Origin: Apilactobacillus ozensis DSM 23829 = JCM 17196
GTDB lineage: Bacteria > Bacillota > Bacilli > Lactobacillales > Lactobacillaceae
Direction of reading: 5' to 3'
Assembly: GCF_001435995.1 (NCBI RefSeq)
Contig: NZ_AYYQ01000034.1
Span: 1 to 43,705, forward strand
DNA length: 43,705 nt
The position numbers and the translations under genes were made by a program. Within the stretch, counting starts at the first letter, position 1. The number at the start of each line of letters is the position of its first letter. The notes beneath the pieces were generated by a model, which did no database searches, was not told where the DNA came from, and saw only the letters and a program-made list of their open reading frames with translations. Shown piece by piece: positions 15,178 to 23,787 of the stretch.

Positions 15178-17430
15178 TTACATATTATATTTTTTTAAAT
15201 ACTTTCCAGTTATTGATTTCTCATCTAATGTAGATTGCTCAGGAATGCCTTGATATAAAATGTGACCACCATTGATTCCGGCTCCTGGTCCAACATCAAT
15301 CATCCAATCAGCTTTACTAATGATTTCTACATTATGTTCCACCACAATAAGAGTATTACCATCGTTAACTAATTCACTAAATAATTTTTCAATTCGCTTT
15401 ACATCTTGCATGTGCAAACCAGCTGTTGGTTCATCAAGAATATAAACTGTCCCCTTATTATTTAGTTGATTAGCTAATTTCAATCTTTGAACTTCACCAC
15501 CTGATAAAGTATCTAGAGATTGACCTAACGATAGATATCCTAACCCAACTTTTTGCATATTAGACAATTTTGCAACGATTTCGTCATTATTTTCAAAAAA
15601 ATCATGTGCATCAGATATTGACATGTTCAAAACTTCACTGATGTTTTTACCATTATATAGGTAACTAAGTGCCTCATCATTATATCTTTTACCATGACAA
15701 CGTTCACACACCTGAATTACTGGATCCATAAATGCCATATTGGTAATATTAACACCCTTACCTTTACACATAGGACATTTACCTTTTCCATTATAGCTAA
15801 ACAAAGAACGCGAAACTTTGCCGTTAGCATTGCTAAATAATTTTCGAATTGAATCTAATATATTTAGGTATGTGGCTGAAGTAGCCCTAATATTTACGCC
15901 AACCGAATCTTGTGATAAATCTACATAATCTGAACTCAAATGTTTTTTAATTGAATTAACTAGAGAACTTTTCCCCGAACCAGCCACTCCTGAGATTACC
16001 GTCTCGGCATTCATCGGAATATCGACACTAACTGAATGCAAATTATGGACTTGGGCATCACGTATTTTCAAAAATTCACTATGTTTCTTAGTATCTTTGA
16101 AAGTCAATTTATTACGTAACATTTTTCCAGTGATTGTGTCAGACTTAAACATTTCATCGTAAGTTCCAGAAAAAGTAACTTCTCCACCATCTTTTCCAGC
16201 ACCAGGTCCAATTTCAAATACATAGTCAGCTACTGGAATCAATTCAGGGTTATGTTCAACTATTACTACAGTGTTACCACTATCTCTTAATTTAAACAAT
16301 GCTTTTTTTATTAACTCAATATCTTTAGGATGTAAGCCTACACTTGGTTCATCGAGTATATAAAGCATGTCAACAAGCGAGCTATTCATAAACTTAGCAA
16401 TCTTTATTCTTTGCACTTCACCACCTGATAAAGTATCAGTACTTCGATCTAAAGTCAGATAGTCCAAGCCTAAATCAATTAAGGACTGTAACTTAGCTTT
16501 TAATTCACGAATAACTTCTAATGCAAGCGAATTTTTAATACTATCTAAGAACAATAATACTTTAGCTAAATTCATTTGTAAGACATCTGCTATATTGTAA
16601 TTATTTATTTTACATTTTAAAATGTCATCCTTTAATTTTTTACCATGACATTTAGGACAAATTTTTCTAGTTACAGTATTAGCGATAGCTTTTTTATGAT
16701 GCTGTCCCTCACGACTTTCTAAAATTGAACGTTTGATTCTAGGAATTAAACCTTCATAAAGAATAGAATTTTTCCATTGTTTAGGAGCGTTTTTTAATTT
16801 TTGTTGAGGTGCATAAAGTAACATATTAAGTTCATGGTCAGAATATTCTTTAAGTGGTTTATCATTATCAAACAAACCAGTGTACGCATATCTTTTCCAA
16901 CGCCACGTATTCGGTCCAAAACTAACAAAGGTTATTGCCCCTTCGTTAAGTGACTTATTATAGTCTAAAATCTTTTCGGGCTTAATTTCATCAACATAGC
17001 CTAATCCTTGACATTCATCACACATTCCCTGTGGCAAATTAAATGAAAAAGCATCAGAATAACCAACCCAAGGTTTTCCAATTCTAGAAAATAATAATCG
17101 CAGTAATGAATAAATGCCAGTATAAGTAGATAGTGTCGACCTAGGATTTTTCCCAACCTTTTTTTGTTGAATAACGATTGCTACTGGTAAATTTTCGATA
17201 TTCCCGACATGTGGAGCCCCATACTTAGGGAGATATTGTTGTGTAAAACTAGGAAATGTCTCATTTAATTCTCTTCTAGAGTTAGCAGCCAAAGTATCAA
17301 AAACTAATGACGATTTTCCAGAACCTGATAATCCTGTAAAAACTGTTATTAAATGCTTTGGTATTTTTAAACTTATATCTTTTAAATTGTTTTGATGAGC
17401 ATCTTTTATATGAATAAAATCATTTGTCAT
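15178..17430 (-). CDS. UvrA-like ABC ATPase lacking the UvrB-binding domain (UvrA2 type)
   Basis: Tandem ABC ATPase of 750 residues, about 200 shorter than true UvrA. First half: Walker A GLSGSGKSS at 33-41, CxxC pairs at Cys137/140 and Cys258/261, signature LSGGEVQRIKIA and Walker B ILDEPSVGLH. Second half: Walker A GVAGSGKSS, a zinc-finger segment with CPMC and CERC, signature LSGGEVQRLKLA and Walker B ILDEPTAGLH. Between Walker A and the first CxxC there is no room for the UvrB-binding domain. UvrA2-type paralogues are linked to DNA-binding drug or damage tolerance, not to normal excision repair. It is a single gene ending at a shared terminator. Its biological role is unknown. Confidence 0.85.
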   Translation of the reverse strand: MTNDFIHIKDAHQNNLKDISLKIPKHLITVFTGLSGSGKSSLVFDTLAANSRRELNETFPSFTQQYLPKYGAPHVGNIENLPVAIVIQQKKVGKNPRSTLSTYTGIYSLLRLLFSRIGKPWVGYSDAFSFNLPQGMCDECQGLGYVDEIKPEKILDYNKSLNEGAITFVSFGPNTWRWKRYAYTGLFDNDKPLKEYSDHELNMLLYAPQQKLKNAPKQWKNSILYEGLIPRIKRSILESREGQHHKKAIANTVTRKICPKCHGKKLKDDILKCKINNYNIADVLQMNLAKVLLFLDSIKNSLALEVIRELKAKLQSLIDLGLDYLTLDRSTDTLSGGEVQRIKIAKFMNSSLVDMLYILDEPSVGLHPKDIELIKKALFKLRDSGNTVVIVEHNPELIPVADYVFEIGPGAGKDGGEVTFSGTYDEMFKSDTITGKMLRNKLTFKDTKKHSEFLKIRDAQVHNLHSVSVDIPMNAETVISGVAGSGKSSLVNSIKKHLSSDYVDLSQDSVGVNIRATSATYLNILDSIRKLFSNANGKVSRSLFSYNGKGKCPMCKGKGVNITNMAFMDPVIQVCERCHGKRYNDEALSYLYNGKNISEVLNMSISDAHDFFENNDEIVAKLSNMQKVGLGYLSLGQSLDTLSGGEVQRLKLANQLNNKGTVYILDEPTAGLHMQDVKRIEKLFSELVNDGNTLIVVEHNVEIISKADWMIDVGPGAGINGGHILYQGIPEQSTLDEKSITGKYLKKYNM

Positions 17431-17517
17431 AAATCGAACTCCTCTTTGTAAATATAGTTATTATTATAAAATTAATAAATATAAAATGCATTCAAATGAA
17501 TTTTCGCCATTTTGATA

Positions 17518-17523
17518 TATAAT
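17518..17523 (+). promoter_or_regulatory. Candidate -10 for the 17557 gene
   Basis: TATAAT on the plus strand, 27 bases before the AAGGAG ribosome binding site region, without a convincing -35. Confidence 0.4.
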
Positions 17524-17556
17524 TAAAGTAACTAAATATTTAAGGAGTTGTAAATA

Positions 17557-17871
17557 ATGAATGAAAAAATGTTAGATATCGCGATTTACGTTTATAACAC
17601 TTATACAGGTAGCGATTTAAAATACGCTACCAGCATTTTATCTAAAGACTACGAAGAAAGTCTAAAGACTTTAGATAAAGCGTACAATGAGGAAGTAAAA
17701 GAATTCAAAGATAGACTTCTAGAACCAGCTAGTTCTTCATCTGAAACTGTATCTATTAATTACAGTGCTGCATTTGAAGAAGCCGCTTTAAACAAAGTTA
17801 AAGAAGTACAACTTCAAAAACGTGCCAGACACGCAACTATCGCTAAAGATTTATTACAAAAAATGAGATAA
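17557..17871 (+). CDS. Unrecognised 104-residue charged protein
   Basis: I do not recognise this protein. It has no signal peptide or membrane segment. It is rich in Lys and Glu and looks mostly helical: a helical first third (LDIAIYVYNTYTG), a charged heptad-like middle around 47-75, a Ser/Pro break (PASSSSET, about 77-84), then a final helix with basic patch QKRARHA near 92-98. A clear ribosome binding site (AAGGAG) lies 8 bases before the ATG, and it is followed by a perfect bidirectional terminator shared with the purine operon. It is thus a real single gene, convergent with purD and divergent from the UvrA-like gene. No function can be assigned. Confidence 0.75.
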   Translation: MNEKMLDIAIYVYNTYTGSDLKYATSILSKDYEESLKTLDKAYNEEVKEFKDRLLEPASSSSETVSINYSAAFEEAALNKVKEVQLQKRARHATIAKDLLQKMR

Positions 17872-17912
17872 CAAATAAAGGGAGTAAGCAAATTGCTTAC
17901 TCCCTTTATTTG
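17872..17912. terminator. Perfect bidirectional terminator, 17557 gene and purine operon
   Basis: Two perfectly complementary 20-base arms with a one-base centre, GC-rich in the middle (GGGAGTAAGC) and with A/T tails. It ends the plus-strand small gene and the purine operon. Confidence 0.9.
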
Positions 17913-17913
17913 A

Positions 17914-19182
17914 TTAATTGTTAATATAGTCAATTCCTTTTTGTCCAATGTCATGACGGTAATAGTAATCATCTAAATTAATGCAACTCTGTAAATAATT
18001 ATTAACCTTATTTTGAGCACCGGATAATGAAGCATCTTTTGATGTTACCATCATTATTCTGCCACCTGAACTCAAAACACTATTCTGTTTAGACAAAGCT
18101 GTTCCAGCATAACTAATTAATAAATCTGAATTTAAGTTAATCTTAGGTAGCTGTTTACCATCAATTGGGTTTGATGGATACCCTTTGGAAACAACCACTG
18201 ATCCTAAATAATAATTACCATGTTGCCATTTCACATCAGTCAATTTGTTATCCAATAGGTTTAAAATCGTTGTGCCAAAATCAGAAACCAATTGTGGTAA
18301 AACTACTTGTGTTTCTGGGTCACCCATCCGTACATTGAATTCAATAACTTTAACTCCGGATTTAGTCATTATTAATCCAGCATACAAGAAGCCAACAAAT
18401 TTTTTATTGTCTTTAGACATTTGATTTAAAACTGGTTTAACAACATTATCAATAGCTTGCTTTTTTAAACTTTCACTTACTTGTGGAACCGGACTATAAG
18501 CACCCATTCCACCAGTATTAGGGCCCTCATCGTTATTTAATAAGCGTTTATGATCTTGTGAAACCGGCATAGTTATAAAATTAGTGCCATTAGCCATGAC
18601 AAACAATGAAAACTCTTCACCATCTAAATAATCTTCAACTAAAATAGCCGATTGATTTTTACTCTTGAGCAAAGATTTAGCAGCTTCATCAGCTTGAATT
18701 TGAGTTTTAGCTACAACTACACCCTTACCACTAGCTAAACCATTAGCTTTAATGACAATGGGCAAACTTTTTGAATTAATATAGTGAATAGCTTTTCTTG
18801 TATCGGTAAACTCTTGATACCCAGCAGTAGGAACGCCAGCTTTTTTCATAACATTTTTAGCAAATGATTTAGAGCTTTCTAATTTTGCAGCTGCTTTAGA
18901 GGGACCAAATATTTTCAAGTCTTTAGCTTTAAAATAATCAACAATTCCCAAAGATAAAGGCTTTTCTGGACCAACAATTGTACATTCCACATCGTTTTTT
19001 TGAACAAATGCAGCTAATGTAGGAAAATCAGTTTCATCTATATTAATAGTTTCAACGTTTTTAATTTCGTCCATCATTGGATTACCTGGTGCAACAAAAA
19101 TATGTCTTTGACTATTCTTAGCTAAAGTTTCAGCCATGACATATTCACGACCACCAGATCCGACAACTAACCAATTGTTCAT
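17914..19182 (-). CDS. purD: Phosphoribosylamine-glycine ligase (GAR synthetase)
   Basis: ATP-grasp enzyme of 422 residues for the second step of purine synthesis: phosphoribosylamine + Gly + ATP to GAR. The N-terminal GSGGRE is at 8-13, followed by the ATP-grasp segment KANGLASGKGV and the metal-binding EFNVRMGDPETQ. The ATG at 19182 is chosen because GGAGA is 8 bases upstream; a TTG two codons before is too close. It is the last gene of the purine operon, 18 bases after purH. Confidence 0.93.
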   Translation of the reverse strand: MNNWLVVGSGGREYVMAETLAKNSQRHIFVAPGNPMMDEIKNVETINIDETDFPTLAAFVQKNDVECTIVGPEKPLSLGIVDYFKAKDLKIFGPSKAAAKLESSKSFAKNVMKKAGVPTAGYQEFTDTRKAIHYINSKSLPIVIKANGLASGKGVVVAKTQIQADEAAKSLLKSKNQSAILVEDYLDGEEFSLFVMANGTNFITMPVSQDHKRLLNNDEGPNTGGMGAYSPVPQVSESLKKQAIDNVVKPVLNQMSKDNKKFVGFLYAGLIMTKSGVKVIEFNVRMGDPETQVVLPQLVSDFGTTILNLLDNKLTDVKWQHGNYYLGSVVVSKGYPSNPIDGKQLPKINLNSDLLISYAGTALSKQNSVLSSGGRIMMVTSKDASLSGAQNKVNNYLQSCINLDDYYYRHDIGQKGIDYINN

Positions 19183-19200
19183 TATCAAAGTCTCCTAGTA

Positions 19201-20730
19201 TTAGTGTTTAAAATGACGTTTTTTAGAAAATACCATTGCAATACCATACTTATCAGCCATTGCAATTGAATCCTTATCTCTGATACTGCCACCAGGTTCA
19301 ACAATTGCTTTTATATTATGTTGAGCTGCATACTCTACACAATCGTCCATTGGGAAAAATGCATCTGAAGCCATAATTGCATTTTCGTAGCCCTGCTTAG
19401 TTTCTGCTTTTTCAATTGAAATTTTGGTAGAATCAATTCGATTCATTTGACCAGCACCAATTCCTAATGTCTGATCTGCAGTGGTTATAACAACAGCGTT
19501 ACTTTTAACATGCTTAACAACAGTTTGACCAAATTCTAGCGCTTTTAATTGTTCTTCAGTGGGTTGAGCCTTAGTAACAACTTCGAAATCAGCTACACTT
19601 TCATGTGCTAAGTCGGGTTCTTGAATTAAAGTACCGCCTAGTACTGAGACTTCATCCTTGTGTTTAGGATCAATTTTATCAAAATCTAAAGTAATCAATC
19701 TAATATTTTTCTTTTTAGCCAAAACATCGTAAGCTTCGTCACTAAATGATGGTGCAATCACAATTTCTAAAAAGATTTCATGCATTTTTTCTGCCGTTTT
19801 AAGATCGACTTCACGATTTAAAACAATGATTCCGCCAAAAATAGAAATTGAATCAGCATTGTAAGCCTTAGTCCAGGCATCAAATAAATTGTCAGCAAGC
19901 CCAATCCCGCATGGATTCATATGTTTAAGTGCAACTACTGCTGGTTGCTTAAATTCAGCTACAATTCTCAAAGCAGCATCAGCATCACGAATATTATTGT
20001 ATGATAATTGCTTTCCATGCAACTGTTTTGAATTAGCTAATGAATATTTTTCTGGAATTGAATCTCGATAATAGGCAGCTTTTTGATGGCTATTTTCACC
20101 ATAACGCATATCTTCTACTTTTTCGTAAGTTAAGGTAAGTTTTTCCGGAAACTCTTCTTTAGTCATATATTTAGCGATTAAGGCATCATATGCTGCTGTA
20201 TCTCTAAACACTTTTGCTGCCAAGTGACGTTTAAATTCTTCATCAATTTCATCAGACTCTAATTTTTGAATAACAAGTTCATAGTCACTAGGTTCAGTAA
20301 TTACAATTACATCTTTGTAGTTCTTAGCAGCTGCTCTTAACATTGATGGGCCACCAATATCGATATTCTCAATTGCTTCAGCGTCTGTAACGTCGGGTTT
20401 TTGAATTGTTTGTTTGAATGGATATAGATTAACACAAACTAAATCAATTGGGTTGATATTATTTTCCGCTAATTGCTGCATATGTACCTTATTGTCACGT
20501 TTAGCCAAAATACCAGCATGAATTCTAGGATGTAAGGTTTTTACACGTCCATCTAGCATTTCTTTAAAATTAGTAATATTTTCAACCGCTTCAGCATCTA
20601 CATTGTTTTCTTGTAGCTTTTTAAGAGTACCACCAGTTGAAATAATGCTAAATCCTTGTTTGATTAATTTTTGAGCAAATTCAACAATTCCACTTTTATC
20701 AGAAACACTAAGTAAGGCTAATTTTTTCAA
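19201..20730 (-). CDS. purH: Bifunctional AICAR formyltransferase/IMP cyclohydrolase
   Basis: Last two steps to IMP in one 509-residue protein. The N-terminal cyclohydrolase (MGS-like fold) carries STGGT at 31-35 and NIDIGGPSMLRAAAKN near 122-137. The C-terminal transformylase has the Lys269-His270 pair in ALKHMNPCG. Translation starts at TTG, with GAGGAGAG 7 bases upstream; no ATG is better placed. It begins 1 base after the purN stop codon, which indicates tight coupling. Confidence 0.93.
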   Translation of the reverse strand: MKKLALLSVSDKSGIVEFAQKLIKQGFSIISTGGTLKKLQENNVDAEAVENITNFKEMLDGRVKTLHPRIHAGILAKRDNKVHMQQLAENNINPIDLVCVNLYPFKQTIQKPDVTDAEAIENIDIGGPSMLRAAAKNYKDVIVITEPSDYELVIQKLESDEIDEEFKRHLAAKVFRDTAAYDALIAKYMTKEEFPEKLTLTYEKVEDMRYGENSHQKAAYYRDSIPEKYSLANSKQLHGKQLSYNNIRDADAALRIVAEFKQPAVVALKHMNPCGIGLADNLFDAWTKAYNADSISIFGGIIVLNREVDLKTAEKMHEIFLEIVIAPSFSDEAYDVLAKKKNIRLITLDFDKIDPKHKDEVSVLGGTLIQEPDLAHESVADFEVVTKAQPTEEQLKALEFGQTVVKHVKSNAVVITTADQTLGIGAGQMNRIDSTKISIEKAETKQGYENAIMASDAFFPMDDCVEYAAQHNIKAIVEPGGSIRDKDSIAMADKYGIAMVFSKKRHFKH

Positions 20731-20731
20731 C

Positions 20732-21322
20732 TTAAATCTCTCCTCTGTTTATTAAATCAAGAATAGTTTTAGGATATAAAACATGTTCCACTTTATGAAT
20801 TCTGCTTTCTAAATCTTCAATACTATCATCTTTAAATATTGGGACCTCATGTTGTGCAATAATTTGACCAGTATCAATTCCTGCATCAATAAAATGAACA
20901 GTAACCCCAGTCTTATCTACTCCAGCGTTATAGGCATCATCAATTCCATGCCTACCTGGAAAGTGAGGTAATAAGGCTGGATGTAAATTCAAAATTTTTT
21001 TAGGATAGGCGTCTAATAAAACTTTTCCCACAATACGCATATATCCAGCTAGTACAATAAAGTCAATTTTTTTATCAAATAACTTATCTAAAATGCATTG
21101 CTCAAAAGCTTCCTTATCACGAAACTCTTTAAAATTTAAACACATTACTTCAACACCATGTTGTTTCGCCCTTTGGACTACTTTAGCATTGCTATGATCA
21201 CAAACAAGTAATGAAACATTTATAGGTAGTTTAGCGTTTATGATTGCTTCAAAATTAGTTCCATTTCCAGAAGCAAAAATTGCAACATTTTTTTTACGAA
21301 ATTGTAACTGCGACGTCGTCAT
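20732..21322 (-). CDS. purN: GAR formyltransferase (10-formyl-THF dependent)
   Basis: Third step of purine synthesis, 196 residues. The catalytic triad is visible: Asn112 and His114 in LNLHPALLPHFPG, and Asp150 in IDAGIDTG. GAGGTGG lies 9 bases before the ATG, inside the end of purM, and the first 29 bases overlap that gene. The N-terminal eight-residue extension before the first strand is short and unremarkable. No purT was seen here. Confidence 0.92.
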   Translation of the reverse strand: MTTSQLQFRKKNVAIFASGNGTNFEAIINAKLPINVSLLVCDHSNAKVVQRAKQHGVEVMCLNFKEFRDKEAFEQCILDKLFDKKIDFIVLAGYMRIVGKVLLDAYPKKILNLHPALLPHFPGRHGIDDAYNAGVDKTGVTVHFIDAGIDTGQIIAQHEVPIFKDDSIEDLESRIHKVEHVLYPKTILDLINRGEI

Positions 21323-22322
21323 GTCTGCTTACCACCTCACCAATCTCTAGCATTTCATCACCAAGAAAATCCTTTACTTTGGCAATATTTTTAGGATTTA
21401 CAGCTAGTATCATCCCAATTCCCATATTAAATACCGAATGCATTTCTTGATGATCAATTTTTCCGTATTTTTGTAGTAAATCAAAAATTGCTGGTCGTTT
21501 CCATGTGCTTTCATCAATATCCGCAGTTAAATCGCTAGGAATAATTCTAGATAAATTATCTAAAATTCCACCACCAGTGATATGTGCAGCAGCATTGATT
21601 AAATTATTTTCTAGTAACAGATTTAAAACGTTGTAGTAAATTCTTGTTGGTCGCATTACAGAATCTAAAATACTTTCACCTAATTCTTTGCGATATTCTT
21701 CAACATTTAAATCGTTATCTTTAATAATTTTTCTAACTAAAGAATAACCATTGGAGTGAATTCCACTAGAAGATAGTCCAATTAATATATCACCTTTTGA
21801 AACATTTTTAGCACCAAGCATTTTGTTCCTATCAACCATTCCTACTGCGAATCCTGATAAATCGTAATCATTTTTTTGGTACATGCCTGGCATTTCTGCC
21901 ATTTCACCACCAATTAAAGAAAGATGGCCTTGCTTACAACCTTCTGCAATTCCATTAACTACTTCAGAAACAGCATCTGGTTTTAGCAAACCTGTACTTA
22001 AATAATCTAAAAAGAATAGTGGATGAGCGCCTTGGGCTAAAATGTCATTTAAACACATAGCTACTAAATCAATTCCGATGTGCTTATTTCGATTATATTT
22101 AATTGCTAGCATTAATTTTGTACCGACTCCATCAGTTCCAGATACTAAAACTGGATCTTGCATTCTTTTTACAAATGAGCCGATTGCATATTCTGCACCA
22201 AATCCACCAATACCAGATAAAACATTGTTATCTTGAGTAGATTTAACCATTGACTTAATATCGTTTACAGCTTTTTCTCCAGCTTTAATATCTACACCGG
22301 CAGCTTTATATTGATCGTTCAA
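21294..22322 (-). CDS. purM: AIR synthetase (FGAM cyclo-ligase)
   Basis: Closes the imidazole ring: FGAM + ATP to AIR. The protein has 342 residues with GGFGAEY near 41-47, the TDGVGTK signature soon after, and GGEMAEMPG. I place the start at TTG 22322 (MNDQYKAAG), 9 bases after GAGGAGG. The ATG 18 bases further upstream lies within that ribosome binding site and is rejected. The start overlaps the purF end by 17 bases. Confidence 0.9.
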   Translation of the reverse strand: MNDQYKAAGVDIKAGEKAVNDIKSMVKSTQDNNVLSGIGGFGAEYAIGSFVKRMQDPVLVSGTDGVGTKLMLAIKYNRNKHIGIDLVAMCLNDILAQGAHPLFFLDYLSTGLLKPDAVSEVVNGIAEGCKQGHLSLIGGEMAEMPGMYQKNDYDLSGFAVGMVDRNKMLGAKNVSKGDILIGLSSSGIHSNGYSLVRKIIKDNDLNVEEYRKELGESILDSVMRPTRIYYNVLNLLLENNLINAAAHITGGGILDNLSRIIPSDLTADIDESTWKRPAIFDLLQKYGKIDHQEMHSVFNMGIGMILAVNPKNIAKVKDFLGDEMLEIGEVVSRHDDVAVTIS

Positions 22323-23787
22323 TATAATTATCCTCCTCATAAAGTCCTAGCTCTTCAGCACTTTTATCAAATTGTGCTTGATAATCATACAAAGGAGTAG
22401 GATATTTTCCATCAAAGTAGGATGTACACAACCCACTACCTTCACCGTGATCATTTTTTAAGTTAATTGCTTTTATTAAACTATCGACGCTTAAATATCC
22501 TAAGGAGTCAGCACCGATGATATCTTTAATTTCACTAACTGTATGATTAGCAGCAATCAACTCTTCAGTAGTTTGAATGTCAATTCCGTAGAAACAAGGA
22601 AATCTTAGAGCAGGTGAAGCAATTCTGACATGAACTTCTTTAGCTCCAGAACGTTTTAATAGTTGAACAATATATTTACTGGTAGTACCTCTAACTATTG
22701 AATCATCAACTAGTACTACTTTTTTGCCTTCAACCACTGATTTAACTACTGATAATTTCATTGAAACACCACGTTCGCGTTTCTTTTGTGTAGGTTCAAT
22801 AAAAGTCCTAGCAACATACTGACTTTTAATCATTCCCATGTCATAAGGAATATTACTACCTTTAGCATATCCTAATGCAGCAGATAAAGAGGAGTTTGGC
22901 ACCCCAATAACTACATCAGCATCAACTGGGTTTTCTTTAGCACATAAAGCCCCCATGCGCATACGAGCTTCATGTACAGAAACGTTATGAATCACTGAAT
23001 CAGGCCTAGCAAAGTAAATATATTCCATTGAACAAATAGCTAGGTTTGTATCATTGGTAAAGAAGTCATTTGTAATACCATTATTGTTGATAATTACGAC
23101 TTCACCGGGTTTAACATCTCTAATGTATCTAGCATTAACCTGGTCCAATGCGCACGTTTCGCTACAAACTACATAAGAACCATCTTCTCTTCTGCCTATT
23201 ACGAGCGGTCTAAAACCATTAGGATCTAAAGCAGCAATTAATTCATCACCTGTTGATAAAACAAATGCAAAACCACCCTTAATTTGACGAAGTGCCTCCT
23301 TTAAGCGATCAATGAATTTGACTTGTTTACTCATCTTTATCAATTGACCTAAAATTTCGCTATCAGAATCAGAGTTAAAACTAGCTCCTTTACTTTGCAA
23401 AGTACGTTTCAAAGTATCAGCATTAGTTAAATTACCATTATGTGCTAATGAGAAGTCTGTAAAATCGTCTAGGTGAAAAGTAAATGGTTGAATGTTTTTA
23501 ACACCATGGCTTCCCGCCGTAGCATATCTTACATGACCAATCCCAATATTACCTTTTAAATCATCAAAAACATAATTATCGGAAAAAACTTGTGAGACTA
23601 ATCCCAGACCCCTATGACGATGAATGTGATGTTCATTATCCATAACCACAATTCCAGCACCTTCTTGGCCACGGTGTTGCAGGCTATGTAATCCATCGTG
23701 GATTAATCCAGCAGTCTCATTCTCATTAGAGCCCCAAATGCCAAATAAACCACATTCCTCATTTAAACTTTTTACTTCATTAGGCAT
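22306..23787 (-). CDS. purF: Amidophosphoribosyltransferase, with an incomplete Fe-S ligand set
   Basis: First committed step: PRPP + Gln to phosphoribosylamine. The ATG gives [11 protein letters not shown] before Cys12, matching the 11-residue propeptide of the Bacillus-type enzyme, with Cys12 becoming the N-terminal nucleophile. The PRPP-binding [14 protein letters not shown] is at about 357-370. Bacillus-type enzymes carry a 4Fe-4S cluster on four cysteines; here Cys252 (ICSMEY), Cys398 (PCFYG) and Cys454 remain but the fourth position is Tyr457 (LCTSYFDG). The ribosome binding site is GGGAGGA, 9 bases before. The upstream TTG lies in it and is rejected. The gene overlaps purL by 16 bases. 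Confidence 0.92.
   Translation of the reverse strand: MPNEVKSLNEECGLFGIWGSNENETAGLIHDGLHSLQHRGQEGAGIVVMDNEHHIHRHRGLGLVSQVFSDNYVFDDLKGNIGIGHVRYATAGSHGVKNIQPFTFHLDDFTDFSLAHNGNLTNADTLKRTLQSKGASFNSDSDSEILGQLIKMSKQVKFIDRLKEALRQIKGGFAFVLSTGDELIAALDPNGFRPLVIGRREDGSYVVCSETCALDQVNARYIRDVKPGEVVIINNNGITNDFFTNDTNLAICSMEYIYFARPDSVIHNVSVHEARMRMGALCAKENPVDADVVIGVPNSSLSAALGYAKGSNIPYDMGMIKSQYVARTFIEPTQKKRERGVSMKLSVVKSVVEGKKVVLVDDSIVRGTTSKYIVQLLKRSGAKEVHVRIASPALRFPCFYGIDIQTTEELIAANHTVSEIKDIIGADSLGYLSVDSLIKAINLKNDHGEGSGLCTSYFDGKYPTPLYDYQAQFDKSAEELGLYEEDNYIERSI

Noticed and set aside
22323-22340. ATG start for purM 18 bases upstream
   Set aside because: This ATG is part of ATGAGGAGG, the ribosome binding site that serves the TTG start.
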